A DNA stretch of 64,000 nt from Kitasatospora sp. NBC_00374 (GTDB lineage Bacteria > Actinomycetota > Actinomycetes > Streptomycetales > Streptomycetaceae). The notes beneath the pieces were generated by a model. It did not search any database. It saw only the letters and a list, made by a program, of their open reading frames with translations, and was not told the origin of the DNA. The stretch spans positions 4,030,001 through 4,094,000 of the forward strand of contig NZ_CP107964.1 of NCBI RefSeq assembly GCF_041434935.1, given 5' to 3'. This document shows, in pieces, positions 50,121 to 58,765 of this stretch. Numbering within the stretch: the stretch's first letter is position 1; every line of letters begins with the position of its first letter. Position numbers and translations under genes: made by a program.

Positions 50121-51278
50121 GTGCGCCGTACCGTCTTCACCGAGGACCACGAGGCCTTCCGGGAGACCATCCGGGACTTCATCGCCAAGGAGGTCGTCCC
50201 GGTCTACGAGAGCTGGGAGACCGCCGGCCACCCGCCGCGCGACTTCTACCGCAAGCTCGGCGCGCTCGGCGTCTACGGCATCGAGGTGCCCGAGGAGTAC
50301 GGCGGCGCGGGCGAGAGCGGCTTCAAGTACCAGGCGGTGGTCAGCGAGGAGTGCGCCCGCGCGGGCGTCACCTTCGGTTCCTCGGGGGTGCACACCGGCC
50401 TGGTGCTGCCCTACCTGCTGGAGTACGCGAACGAGGAGCAGAAGCGCCGCTGGCTGCCGGGCTTCGTCTCCGGCGACATCATGACCGCCATCGCGATGAC
50501 CGAGCCCGGCGCCGGCTCCGACCTTGCCGGCATCACCACCACCGCGAAGCTCTCCGCGGACGGCACCCACTACGTCCTCAACGGCGCCAAGACCTTCATC
50601 ACCGGCGGCGTGCTCGCCGACCTGGTCCTGGTGGTCTGCCGGACCTCCCCGCCCGACCCCCAGGACCGCCGGGCCGGCCTGTCCATCCTCTGCGTGGACA
50701 CCACCTCCGAGGGCTACACCGTCGGCCGCAAACTGCAGAAGATCGGCCTGCGCACCTCCGACACCGCCGAGCTCGCCTTCAGCGACGTCCAGGTCCCCGT
50801 CGCGGACCTGCTCGGCGAGGAGGGCAAGGCCTTCAGCTACCTCACCCACAACCTGGTGCAGGAGCGCCTGGCCATCGCCGTCGGCGCGTACGCCTCCGCC
50901 GCGGCCGCCGTCCGCTTCGCGGTGCAGTACGTGAAGGACCGCAAGGTCTTCGGCAAGGCCGTCGCCGAGTTCCAGAACACCAAGTTCACCCTGGCCGACT
51001 GCGAGGCCCAGGTGGTCGCCCAGCAGTCCATGGTGGACCGCGCACTGGAGCTCTACCAGCACGGCGAGCTGACGGTCGCGGACGCCGCGGCGGCCAAGCT
51101 GTTCTGCACCGAGTCGGCCTCCCAGGTGATCGACAAGTGCCTCCAGCTGCACGGCGGCTACGGCTACATCCTGGAGTACCCGATCGCCCGGCTCTACACC
51201 GACAACCGGGTGTTCCGGATCTACGGCGGCACCAGCGAGGTCATGCGCAGCATCATCGCCAAGTCCCTGGGCCTGTGA
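50121..51278 (+). CDS. Acyl-CoA dehydrogenase
   Basis: 385 residues from GTG 50121 behind AAGGGAG, the usual length. FAD and substrate motifs: AIAMTEPGAGSDLAGITTTA, NGAKTFITGGVLADLVLVVC and the C-terminal HGGYGYILEYPIARLYTDNR. The MCAD-type catalytic Glu (YEGT) is replaced (RIYGGTSEVMR), while LVQERLAIAVG near residue 247 has Glu at the position used by long-chain and isovaleryl-CoA dehydrogenases. This suggests a long-chain or branched-acyl substrate. Electrons would go to an ETF not encoded here. Divergent from the double-TetR regulator. Confidence 0.93.
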   Translation: MRRTVFTEDHEAFRETIRDFIAKEVVPVYESWETAGHPPRDFYRKLGALGVYGIEVPEEYGGAGESGFKYQAVVSEECARAGVTFGSSGVHTGLVLPYLLEYANEEQKRRWLPGFVSGDIMTAIAMTEPGAGSDLAGITTTAKLSADGTHYVLNGAKTFITGGVLADLVLVVCRTSPPDPQDRRAGLSILCVDTTSEGYTVGRKLQKIGLRTSDTAELAFSDVQVPVADLLGEEGKAFSYLTHNLVQERLAIAVGAYASAAAAVRFAVQYVKDRKVFGKAVAEFQNTKFTLADCEAQVVAQQSMVDRALELYQHGELTVADAAAAKLFCTESASQVIDKCLQLHGGYGYILEYPIARLYTDNRVFRIYGGTSEVMRSIIAKSLGL

Positions 51279-51303
51279 CGCCGGGCGGGTCCGGGCACGC
51301 CCG

Positions 51304-51336
51304 CTGCCGCCCTCGGACCTGAGCCGGGGGCGGCAG
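51304..51336. terminator. Hairpin after the acyl-CoA dehydrogenase
   Basis: CTGCCGCCC (51304-51312) pairs with GGGCGGCAG (51328-51336), loop 15 bases, between convergent genes. Confidence 0.5.
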
Positions 51337-51353
51337 TCGCGGTGCGGCCGGGG

Positions 51354-51629
51354 TCAGTTCATCGAGCTGCTCTGACCCGCCTCGCTGCGCCAGGCCTCCA
51401 GCCCGGCCAGCGAGGCCGCCCGGGCCTGCTGCATCGCCCGGGTCGCCCGCTCGGCGGGGGAGGTCTCCATCCGCCGGACGTAGTCGCGTCCGGCCGAGGC
51501 GAGTGAGATGCCGACGATGACCGCGCCCGCCATGGTGAGCAGGGCGCCCACACCGCCGATCAGTGCACCGGCGGTGAGCGCCGTGCGGTTGACGTTGAAT
51601 CCGTCGCTGAGCCTGTTGTTGGTCGCCAT
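51354..51629 (-). CDS. Small membrane protein
   Basis: 91 residues from ATG 51629. One strong hydrophobic stretch (LTAGALIGGVGALLTMAGAV) is preceded by NRLSDGFNVNRTA and followed by a helical tail (MQQARAASLAGLEAWRSEAG). No family recognised; small proteins of this shape are common in streptomycetes. It is convergent with the dehydrogenase gene and divergent from the cupin gene. Confidence 0.75.
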   Translation of the reverse strand: MATNNRLSDGFNVNRTALTAGALIGGVGALLTMAGAVIVGISLASAGRDYVRRMETSPAERATRAMQQARAASLAGLEAWRSEAGQSSSMN

Positions 51630-51766
51630 ACCTCCACCATCGGCCCGAGGGAGCCATCGCGCACCCGGAGAGGCCCGACGTACCCCCTGGTGGCGGTCCA
51701 GCGCGCGCGGAGGGCGCGTCCGGGCCTAGGGTCACGGCGGGGGTCCCGCCCACGCAGGAGGCCGCG

Positions 51767-52099
51767 ATGTCCGAGCCCGCACCCGTCGATCTGAACGCGC
51801 TGGCCGACGAGCACAGCGCCAAGGCCGCCGCCTCCCCGCACGGCCGCAGCGCCCACCTGCTGCTGCACGACAGCGTCCTGCGGCAGACCGTGATCGCGCT
51901 CCGGGCGGACGCCGCGCTGGACGAGCACAACGCCCCGGTGGCCGCCAGCCTGCTGGTGCTGCGCGGCCGGGTCTCGCTGACGGTCGCGGGCCGCCGCCGG
52001 GAACTCTCGGCCGGGCAGCTCCACCCGATCCCGCAGGAGCGGCACGGACTGCTCGCGCACGTGGACTCGGTGGTGCTGCTCACGGTCGTGACCAACTGA
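51767..52099 (+). CDS. Cupin-fold protein
   Basis: 110 residues from ATG 51767, with CAGGAGG upstream. LDEHNAPVAASLLVLRGRVS resembles cupin motif 1 (His and Glu/Asn-type ligands reduced), and GQLHPIPQERHGLLAHVDSV motif 2 with a conserved His. Such small proteins bind metals or act as sensors. The substrate is unknown. TAGGGT (51726-51731) may be its -10. Confidence 0.8.
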   Translation: MSEPAPVDLNALADEHSAKAAASPHGRSAHLLLHDSVLRQTVIALRADAALDEHNAPVAASLLVLRGRVSLTVAGRRRELSAGQLHPIPQERHGLLAHVDSVVLLTVVTN

Positions 52100-52125
52100 G
52101 CGTGACCGGCTGAGGCCGACCGGCT

Positions 52126-52153
52126 GAGCTCGACCGACCGAGCTCGACCGACC
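52126..52153. repeat. Perfect 14-bp tandem repeat
   Basis: GAGCTCGACCGACC occurs twice in tandem in the gap after the cupin gene, preceded by imperfect GACCGGCTGAG copies. No gene is supported between 52100 and 52179. Confidence 0.65.
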
Positions 52154-52179
52154 GGGGCCGGCCTGGCCGCACCCCCGGG

Positions 52180-52761
52180 TCAGCTCCTGCCGAGGACGCC
52201 TTCGCTGACCAGTTCCAGCCCGCGCAGCAGTTCCGCGCCGCTGGGCGTCTGCTCGGGCGAGATCAGCCACTGGGCCGCCAGCCCAGCCAGCAGGGCCTGG
52301 TAGAAGGCGCCTCGGGCCATCTCGTCCGGGGTGTCGGGGACCTCCTCCAGGCCCTGGAAGATCGCGGCCAGCCCGAGCCGGCCGTCCCGCTGGGCCTCGT
52401 CGAAGGCCTGGCGCAGCCCCTTGGCGTCGTCCGTGCGGGCCAGTACCTCGAACTGCGCCGTCCACAGGCCGCGGTTCTCGACGAAGGTGCGCTGCACCTG
52501 GTCCCAGGCGGCGGCGAACCGCTCCTTCGGGTCGGACACCCCGGCGGCCTCGGAGAGCGCCGCGCCGACCGCCGCGCCCCAGTCCTCCAGCGCGGCGATC
52601 ATCGCCTGCGCCAGCAGCTCGTCCTTCGAGCCGTAGTGGTAGCCGATCGCGGCCAGGCTGACGCCGGCGGCGGAGGCGATGTCCCGGGCGGTGGTGCGCC
52701 CGTAGCCCTTGTCGAGCAGGCAGCGCTTGGCGCCCGCCAGCAGATCCTCGCGGTTTCCCAT
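52180..52761 (-). CDS. TetR-family regulator of the adjacent efflux gene
   Basis: 193 residues from ATG 52761. The HTH is REDLLAGAKRCLLDKGYGRT, RDIASAAGVSLAAIGYHYGS. The C-terminal region is all-helical. It is divergent from an EmrB/SmvA-type MFS gene across 97 bp, the classical repressor-pump arrangement, and direct repeats lie between them. The inducer is unknown. Confidence 0.9.
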   Translation of the reverse strand: MGNREDLLAGAKRCLLDKGYGRTTARDIASAAGVSLAAIGYHYGSKDELLAQAMIAALEDWGAAVGAALSEAAGVSDPKERFAAAWDQVQRTFVENRGLWTAQFEVLARTDDAKGLRQAFDEAQRDGRLGLAAIFQGLEEVPDTPDEMARGAFYQALLAGLAAQWLISPEQTPSGAELLRGLELVSEGVLGRS

Positions 52762-52812
52762 GCGATCGATGCTACGCCAGAGATGGACGATCGTCTCGCA
52801 CGAACGAGTCAG

Positions 52813-52848
52813 ACGCTTGTACTAGACAGATGTGTCACACGCTCGTAC
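52813..52848. promoter_or_regulatory. Direct repeats in the TetR/MFS intergenic region
   Basis: ACGCTTGTAC (52813-52822) and ACGCTCGTAC (52839-52848) are near-identical, starting 26 bp apart. They bracket ACAGATGTGTCAC, an AT-richer core with partial dyad symmetry. They sit just before MFS ATG 52859, so a bound TetR would block the pump's promoter. Confidence 0.5.
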
Positions 52849-52858
52849 AGTCATCCCC

Positions 52859-54418
52859 ATGACCGCAACCAACGGCCTCGCCGGCCGCCGCGAATGGACG
52901 GGCCTCGCCGTCCTCCTGCTCCCGACCCTCGTCATCGCGATGGACATGGGGGTGCTCTTCTTCGCCGTCCCGTTCATCGCCACCGACATGCAGCCCAGCG
53001 GCACCCAGCAGCTGTGGATCATGGACATGTACTCGTTCCTGCTGGCCGGCCTGCTGATCCCGATGGGCGCGCTCGGCGACCGGATCGGCCGCCGCCGGCT
53101 GCTGATGGCCGGCGCCGCGGGCTTCGCCACCGCCTCGCTGGTCGCGGCCTGCTCGGACGGCGCCGCCCAGCTGATCGCCGCCCGGGCCCTGCTCGGCATC
53201 GCCGGGGCCACCCTGATGCCGTCCACGCTGGCGCTGATCCGCAACATGTTCCACGACGCCAAGCAGCGGCAGGCCGCGATCGGCATCTGGAGCGCGGCGA
53301 TGATGGGCGGCGCCATGCTCGGCCCGGTGGCCGGCGGACTGCTGCTGAACCACTTCTGGTGGGGCTCGGCGTTCCTCGCCGCCGTGCCGGTGATGCTGCT
53401 GGTGCTGCTGGCCGCGCCCGCCCTGCTGCCCGAGTACCGGGCCGCCGCCACCGGCCGCTTCGACCTGGCCGGCGCCGCACTGTCGATCGCCACCGTGCTG
53501 CCGGTGGTCTACGGGATCAAGACCCTGGCCGTGGACGGCTGGAGCCTGCCGCCGCTGCTCGTCCTCGCCGCCGGCCTGCTGACCGGGGCCGGCCTGGTGG
53601 CCCGGCTGCGGACCGCGGCCGACCCGCTGATCGACCTGAGCCTGTTCCGGATCCGCACCTACAGCGGTGCGATCACCGTCAACACCATCGCGATGTTCGC
53701 CATGATGGGCTTCACCCTCTTCACCTCCCAGTACCTGCAGCTGGTCAAGGGCCTGAGCCCGCTGGCCGCCTCGCTCTGGGCGCTGCTGCCGAGCGTCGGC
53801 GTCGGCGCGGCGGTCGGCGGGATCGGCGCCCTGGCCGGCAAGGTCCGCCCGGCGACCCTGATGACCGGCGGGTTCGTGATCAGTGCGGCCGGTTTCGGCC
53901 TGATGGCCCTGGTCGGTCCCGACACCCCGCTGGCCCTGATCCTGACCGCCGCCGGAGTGATCGCGGCCGGTGCGGTCGGCACCATGACCCTGACCGCCGA
54001 GATGGTGGTCTCCGCCGCCCCCGCCGAGCGGGCCGGCGCCGCCTCCGCCACCTCGGAGACCGCGAGCGAGCTGGGCAGCTCGCTGGGCATCGCCCTGCTC
54101 GGCGCGGCCGGCGCCGCGATCTACCGGACCCAGCTGGACGGCAGGATGCCCGCCGGACTGCCCGCCGACGCGGCCAGGGCGGCGCAGGACACCCTGGGCG
54201 GAGCCGTCACGGTGGCCGGCCGGATCTCCGGCCCGGCCGGCACCGAGCTGCTGGCGGCCGGCCGCGCGGCCTTCGCCGACGGAATGCACGTGGCGGCGGT
54301 GGCCGGCCTGCTGATCATGCTCGGCGCCGCGCTCGCCGCCAACCGGCTGATGCGGCACCTGCCGGCCGCTCCCGCGGGCACCCCGGCCGCGGCCGAGGAG
54401 CAGCCGGTCACCGTCTGA
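52859..54418 (+). CDS. MFS multidrug exporter, DHA2/SmvA type (14 TM)
   Basis: 519 residues from ATG 52859. Fourteen predicted membrane segments. Motif A is GALGDRIGRRRLLMAGAAGF (after TM2) and motif C-like segments are rich in Gly (MGGAMLGPVAGGLLLNHFWW). LVIAMDMGVLFFAVPFIATD is a DHA2 drug-exporter TM1. Members export cationic drugs, dyes and quaternary ammonium compounds by proton antiport. The divergent TetR gene should control it. Confidence 0.92.
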   Translation: MTATNGLAGRREWTGLAVLLLPTLVIAMDMGVLFFAVPFIATDMQPSGTQQLWIMDMYSFLLAGLLIPMGALGDRIGRRRLLMAGAAGFATASLVAACSDGAAQLIAARALLGIAGATLMPSTLALIRNMFHDAKQRQAAIGIWSAAMMGGAMLGPVAGGLLLNHFWWGSAFLAAVPVMLLVLLAAPALLPEYRAAATGRFDLAGAALSIATVLPVVYGIKTLAVDGWSLPPLLVLAAGLLTGAGLVARLRTAADPLIDLSLFRIRTYSGAITVNTIAMFAMMGFTLFTSQYLQLVKGLSPLAASLWALLPSVGVGAAVGGIGALAGKVRPATLMTGGFVISAAGFGLMALVGPDTPLALILTAAGVIAAGAVGTMTLTAEMVVSAAPAERAGAASATSETASELGSSLGIALLGAAGAAIYRTQLDGRMPAGLPADAARAAQDTLGGAVTVAGRISGPAGTELLAAGRAAFADGMHVAAVAGLLIMLGAALAANRLMRHLPAAPAGTPAAAEEQPVTV

Positions 54419-54458
54419 CCCGGCGAGGCCCGCCGGGCCGACCACCTGCGGATCATCC

Positions 54459-54490
54459 GGGCCCCGGCCGACACCAGTCGGCCGGGGCCC
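54459..54490 (+). terminator. Strong hairpin after the exporter gene
   Basis: Perfect 14-bp arms (54459-54472 and 54477-54490) with a 4-base loop. Next, 54546-54600 contains about four imperfect 15-bp repeats of CAGCACCGACCCGCG type ahead of the DUF202 gene. Confidence 0.75.
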
Positions 54491-54619
54491 TCGCCGTGCC
54501 GCGCGCCTTTCCGCCCGGCGCGTCCTAGCGTGGTCCGCGACCCCAGCAGTACCGACCCGCGCAGCACCGACCCGCGTGCACCGACCCGCGCAGCACCGAC
54601 CGCAGGAGGCCCGCCGCCG

Positions 54620-54979
54620 ATGCCGGAACCAGCCTGGCGCCGCGAGCACGAGGACCCGGACTACCGCTTCACCCTCGCCAACGAGCGCACCTTCCTGGCC
54701 TGGATCCGCACGGCACTGGCGCTGCTGGCCGGGGCGGTCGCGATCGACCAGCTCACCCCCGGCCTCGCGTCGGCCCCGGTCCGGGCGGCCCTCGCGGTGG
54801 TGCTGGCGCTCGGCGGCGCCGGGCTCGGCGCCACCGCGTACCGCCGCTGGGTGCGGGTCGAGCGGGCCATCCGGGAGGGCGGCCGACTGCCCTACACCCG
54901 GATCATGCTGGTGCTGACGGTCTGTGTGGTGGTGGCCGCCGCGGTGTTCACCGTCCTGATCATCGGCTCCGTCCGGTGA
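54620..54979 (+). CDS. DUF202 (YidH-like) membrane protein 1
   Basis: 119 residues from ATG 54620 behind CAGGAGG. The signature LANERTFLAWIRTALALLAG (residues about 17-36) defines DUF202/YidH; three membrane segments are visible. The function is unknown. It overlaps the second DUF202 gene by 4 bp (GTGA), so the two proteins probably act as a hetero-pair. Confidence 0.88.
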   Translation: MPEPAWRREHEDPDYRFTLANERTFLAWIRTALALLAGAVAIDQLTPGLASAPVRAALAVVLALGGAGLGATAYRRWVRVERAIREGGRLPYTRIMLVLTVCVVVAAAVFTVLIIGSVR

Positions 54980-55326
54980 CCGCGTCCCCGCCCGGCCGCG
55001 ACCCGGGCCTGCAGCCGGAGCGCACGCTGCTGGCCTGGGGACGCACCGCCCTGCTGCTGACCGTCGACGCGATGCTGATCCTGCGCACCGGCCTGGTCTC
55101 CCGGCAGCCGGGACTGACCGCGCTCGGCGGTCTGCTGGCCGCCGCGGCCTGTGGGTTCTTCGGGTACGGGCTGCGCCGCCGGCGCCGGCTGGAGGTCGCG
55201 GGGGCGGTCCCGGAAGCGGTCCGGGTGATGCCGCTGCGGGTGCTGGCGCTCACGGTGGCGGTGGCCGCGGCAGGCAGTGCCTGGTGTGTGCTGACGGCCC
55301 CCGGAGCGGACCCCGCGACCGAATAA
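54976..55326 (+). CDS. DUF202 membrane protein 2
   Basis: 116 residues from GTG 54976. LQPERTLLAWGRTALLLTVD is the family motif in slightly different form; three membrane segments follow. Coupled to the gene upstream. Paired DUF202 genes of this order are typical of actinomycetes. No partner enzyme is evident. Confidence 0.87.
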   Translation: MTASPPGRDPGLQPERTLLAWGRTALLLTVDAMLILRTGLVSRQPGLTALGGLLAAAACGFFGYGLRRRRRLEVAGAVPEAVRVMPLRVLALTVAVAAAGSAWCVLTAPGADPATE

Positions 55327-55483
55327 TGGTCCAGACCACAAGCCGCTCAGCACCTGGTTTTCGACCAGCGTTTGCCGACGGGTGTATACGTTCTCGGACC
55401 GGGCCAGGCATACTGGCCAGGTCGGGCAAGTCCGTCCGGCTGGCATTCGGCGAGAACTTCCGCGAAAGGACCGGTGGTCAGGG

Positions 55484-55762
55484 ATGTTCCGTAACGGTTT
55501 TGAGCCCTGGCACCTCATCATCATGGTGGTCGTGCTCGTCCTGCTGTTCGGCTCCAAGAAGCTGCCCGAGATGGCACGCGGCCTCGGCAAGTCGATGCGC
55601 ATCCTCAAGGCCGAGACGAAGGCCCTGCGCGAGGACGACGCTCCGGCCGAGACCCAGAACGGCACCGCGGCCCAGAGCCCGGCCGAGCAGCCCCGCCCGG
55701 CGGTCGCGCCGACCAACGTCACGAAGTCCGCCGACACCACCAAGTCGGCCACCGGCGCCTGA
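55484..55762 (+). CDS. tatA: Sec-independent (Tat) translocase subunit TatA
   Basis: 92 residues from ATG 55484. One membrane helix (PWHLIIMVVVLVLLFG), the hinge SKKLPEMARGLGKSMRILK amphipathic helix, then an acidic, Ala/Pro-rich tail ending TTKSATGA. TatA forms the variable pore for folded proteins in the twin-arginine pathway. It stands alone, without tatC or tatB nearby, so it is probably one of two TatA paralogues. Terminated by a strong hairpin. Confidence 0.9.
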   Translation: MFRNGFEPWHLIIMVVVLVLLFGSKKLPEMARGLGKSMRILKAETKALREDDAPAETQNGTAAQSPAEQPRPAVAPTNVTKSADTTKSATGA

Positions 55763-55775
55763 GCCTCCCGGCTCC

Positions 55776-55812
55776 AGAGCCCCCGTTCCGTCACCGACGG
55801 AACGGGGGCTCT
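55776..55812 (+). terminator. Strong intrinsic terminator of tatA
   Basis: Perfect 17-bp arms (55776-55792 and 55796-55812) around a 3-base loop, 14 bp after the tatA stop. The best terminator in the window. Confidence 0.85.
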
Positions 55813-55907
55813 GTCATGGCCGCCCGACGGAGTAGTCGAGTAGCCGTCCTATTTGTTCTGTTATCTCCTGGTATTCGACGATCGCGCCGAGTGCTCGGAG
55901 GACTGCC

Positions 55908-57350
55908 ATGGCCACCCCAGGAGCACCGGAACCGGACCGGCCCCCGCACCCGGAGCAACCGCCGGGCCCCAAGCCCTCGGACTCCGAGCCGTCGGGCCCC
56001 AAGCCGTCGGCGCCCGGCCCGGAGCAGCCGTCAGCCGCGGAGCCCGCCGAGCCCGACGAGCTCACCGAGCTCCGGCAGCGGGTCGCCGTCCTGGAGAAGA
56101 AGACGCCGGCCCCGCCCCGACACCGGCTCAGATCCCTGCTGGCCGCCGTCCTGATCACGCTCGCGGCCGTGCTGACCCCGCTGTCCGCCATCGCCACCTG
56201 GACGAACTCCCAGATCTCCGACACCGACCGGTACGTCGCCACGGTGGCCCCGCTGGCCAAGGACCCGGCCGTACAGAGCGCCGTCACCAACCGGGTGACC
56301 GATCTGATCATGCAGCAGCTACCGATCGACAGCCTTCTGGCGGACATCGCCCCCGCCGACCGGCCGCTCCTGGACACCGCGCTGAAGAAGGTCGGCCCCG
56401 CCCTGACGAGCGGTCTGACCGGCTTCGTCCACGACCAGGTGCAGCGGCTGGTCGAGAGTGAGGCCTTCGCCACCCTCTGGGTCAACGCCAACCGCAACAT
56501 CCACGCGGCCGTGGACAAGGCGCTGACCGGCAAGGGCGGCGGCGCCGTCGAGATCAAGGGCGACACCGTCACCCTGGACCTGGCGCCGCTGATCGACGAG
56601 GTGAAGACCCGTCTGGTGGACCGGGGCGTGGGCGTCGCCGCCAAGATCCCGGAGGTGCACACCGACATCACACTGATCCGCTCCGACAGTGTGAAAAGCG
56701 TCCAGACCGGCTTCCGGCTGCTGGAGCTGGTCGGATTCTGGCTGCCCGTCGTGACGCTGCTGTGCGCCGTCGGCGGCGTTCTGCTGACCGCGCGGCGTCG
56801 GCGCGCGGTGGTCACCACGGCGATCGCGATGGCCGTCGGCGCGGGGGTGCTCGGGATCGGGCTGACCGTCTTCCGGGTGATCTACCTGGACAAACTGCCG
56901 TCCGGGGTCAACGAGGACGCCGCGGCGGCGGTCTACGACGCGCTCGTCCGCTACCTGCGCGCCGCCGTCCGGATGCTGCTGGCGCTGGGCATCGTGGTCG
57001 CGCTGGGAGCCTGGCTGTCCGGGAGCGGCCGACGGGCGAGCGCGGTACGCGGCCTGTGGCAGGCCGGGCTCGGCGCCGTCCGGGACGCGGCGGAGCGGCT
57101 GGGCATGCGGCTCGGCCCGGTCGGCCGGTTCGTGCACCGTTGGAAGGCCTGGCTGGGCTGGGGTGTGACCTGCGTGCTCGCCCTCGTCCTGCTGCTGTGG
57201 AGCTACCCGACCGTGGCGGTGGTGCTCTGGCTGGCCCTGCTGTTGCTGCTGGTCCTGGCGATCCTGGAGTTCCTGGACCAGCCCGGCGAACCCGCCGAAC
57301 GCGGTGGGCCCGGCGGGCCCGGCGAGCCCGCCGAAGCCGCCGGGGGCTGA
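55908..57350 (+). CDS. Large membrane protein with an extracytoplasmic domain
   Basis: 480 residues from ATG 55908. A Pro/Ser/Glu-rich N-terminal 50 residues, a short coiled coil (ELTELRQRVAVLEKK), a first membrane helix (about 70-90), a 190-residue outside domain (TNSQISDTDRYVATVAPLAK onward), and at least four more helices in the C-terminal half, ending in a Gly/Pro/Glu-rich tail. This architecture is widespread in streptomycetes, with no known function. It begins about 95 bp after the tatA terminator and is followed by a MerR gene. Confidence 0.78.
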   Translation: MATPGAPEPDRPPHPEQPPGPKPSDSEPSGPKPSAPGPEQPSAAEPAEPDELTELRQRVAVLEKKTPAPPRHRLRSLLAAVLITLAAVLTPLSAIATWTNSQISDTDRYVATVAPLAKDPAVQSAVTNRVTDLIMQQLPIDSLLADIAPADRPLLDTALKKVGPALTSGLTGFVHDQVQRLVESEAFATLWVNANRNIHAAVDKALTGKGGGAVEIKGDTVTLDLAPLIDEVKTRLVDRGVGVAAKIPEVHTDITLIRSDSVKSVQTGFRLLELVGFWLPVVTLLCAVGGVLLTARRRRAVVTTAIAMAVGAGVLGIGLTVFRVIYLDKLPSGVNEDAAAAVYDALVRYLRAAVRMLLALGIVVALGAWLSGSGRRASAVRGLWQAGLGAVRDAAERLGMRLGPVGRFVHRWKAWLGWGVTCVLALVLLLWSYPTVAVVLWLALLLLLVLAILEFLDQPGEPAERGGPGGPGEPAEAAGG

Positions 57351-57435
57351 GCGGGCGGCGACGAGGGCCGTCGTCCTCCGCGACATATTGGGAAGGTAGG
57401 CTATCCATTCAGCGGAGACCAGGGAGCGGACAGCC

Positions 57436-58107
57436 ATGCGAATCGGCGAGTTGAGCGGCCGGACCGGCGTGCCGGTGCCGACGATCAAGTACTACCTGCG
57501 TGAAGGGCTGCTCCCGGCCGGCGAGCTGACCAGCCCGAACCAGGCCCAGTACGGCGACACCCACGTCCACCGGCTCAAGCTGGTGCGCGCCATGATCGAC
57601 GTCGGCCGGCTCTCGATCGCCTCGGCCCGCGAGGTGCTGACCGCCCTGGACACCCCGGGCCGCTCGCTGCACGACACCCTCGGCGTCGCCCTCGGCGCGG
57701 TGACCGCCCCCTCCCCCGCCACCGGCGTCGAGAGCGCCGGCGAGAGCGCGGCGCGGGAGCAGGCCGACCGGGCGGTCGAGAAGCTGGTCGACCGGCTCGG
57801 CTGGCAGGTCACCACCGACAGCCCCGCCCGGCAGGCCCTGGCCCAGGTGATCGTCGCCTTCCACACCCTCGGCCAGGACGAGCTGATCGGGCTGCTGGAC
57901 GACTACGCCGCCGCGGCGGAGCGGCTCGCCGCCGCCGAGGTGGCCGCCGTCGCCACCCACCCGGATCCGGACGGCCTGGTGGAGAGCGCCGTGATCGGCA
58001 CCGTCCTGGGCGACGCGGCGCTGGCCGCGCTGCGCAGGCTGGCCCAGGAGGACGCCTCGCACCGGCTGTTCGCCGCCCAGCGGACGGCCCCCGCGAACCT
58101 CGGCTGA
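57436..58107 (+). CDS. MerR-family regulator
   Basis: 223 residues from ATG 57436 with CAGGGAG upstream. The winged HTH is MRIGELSGRTGVPVPTIKYY LREGLL (residues 1-26), then the dimerisation helix region. The C-terminal 100 residues are Ala-rich and helical (VATHPDPDGLVESAVIGTVL), with no clear metal-binding Cys cluster, so a ligand other than a metal is likely. TAGGCT (57397-57402) may be the -10. Downstream lies a potassium channel gene, a possible target. Confidence 0.88.
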   Translation: MRIGELSGRTGVPVPTIKYYLREGLLPAGELTSPNQAQYGDTHVHRLKLVRAMIDVGRLSIASAREVLTALDTPGRSLHDTLGVALGAVTAPSPATGVESAGESAAREQADRAVEKLVDRLGWQVTTDSPARQALAQVIVAFHTLGQDELIGLLDDYAAAAERLAAAEVAAVATHPDPDGLVESAVIGTVLGDAALAALRRLAQEDASHRLFAAQRTAPANLG

Positions 58108-58219
58108 CGGCGGGATCGGCCGGCCGCGGCGCCCGAACGGCGCAGCCCGGCCCCGCGTGGCGCGCGCGCGTCCCCCAGGCTGGACGGGACCGGACGTGTC
58201 CCGACCACCGGAGGAGCCG

Positions 58220-58741
58220 ATGCACGGCAAGGCGGTCCGTCCGCTGGCCTGGGTCATCGCGCTCGGGCTTCCGGTGCTGCTGTTCGCGGCCTGGTTCGTG
58301 GTACCGCTGGGCGTCTTCGGTCCGCACCACCCGACCCTCAGCTGGGCCTGTTTCGGCCTCTCGCTGGTCGGCGTGGCGATCACGCTGCTCCGGCAGATCC
58401 AGCAGGAGGTGATCGGCGAGCGCGGCCACCCCGCGCTGGTGATCATCATGCTGGTCTGCTTCTCGATCGTGCTGTTCGCCACCGCCTACCTGGCGATGGC
58501 CCGCACGCCCGGCGAGTTCCCGGGGATCAGCACCAAGGTGGACTCGCTCTACTTCACCGTGATCACCATGGCCACCGTCGGTTACGGCGACATCGTGCCG
58601 ACCGGGCAGACGGCCCGGGTTCTGGTGATGGTCCAGATCCTCTACACCCTGGTCTTTCTGACGGCAGGCGCCACCGCGATCAACAGCCGGCTGCGCAGAG
58701 CCCTGGAGCAGCGGGCCGACCGGCGTCGCCGCCACGGCTGA
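58220..58741 (+). CDS. Two-TM potassium channel (ion channel protein)
   Basis: 173 residues from ATG 58220 behind GAGGAG. Two N-terminal membrane helices precede the channel core, which has an outer helix (ALVIIMLVCFSIVLFATAYL), a pore with the selectivity filter ITMATVGYGDIVPTG (TVGYGD, about residues 124-129) and an inner helix (LVMVQILYTLVFLTAGATAI). No RCK domain is present, so gating is by other means. Homotetramers conduct K+. Possibly cotranscribed with or controlled by the MerR gene upstream. Confidence 0.92.
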   Translation: MHGKAVRPLAWVIALGLPVLLFAAWFVVPLGVFGPHHPTLSWACFGLSLVGVAITLLRQIQQEVIGERGHPALVIIMLVCFSIVLFATAYLAMARTPGEFPGISTKVDSLYFTVITMATVGYGDIVPTGQTARVLVMVQILYTLVFLTAGATAINSRLRRALEQRADRRRRHG

Positions 58742-58765
58742 GCCGCCGGGCGGGCCGGTCCGCGG

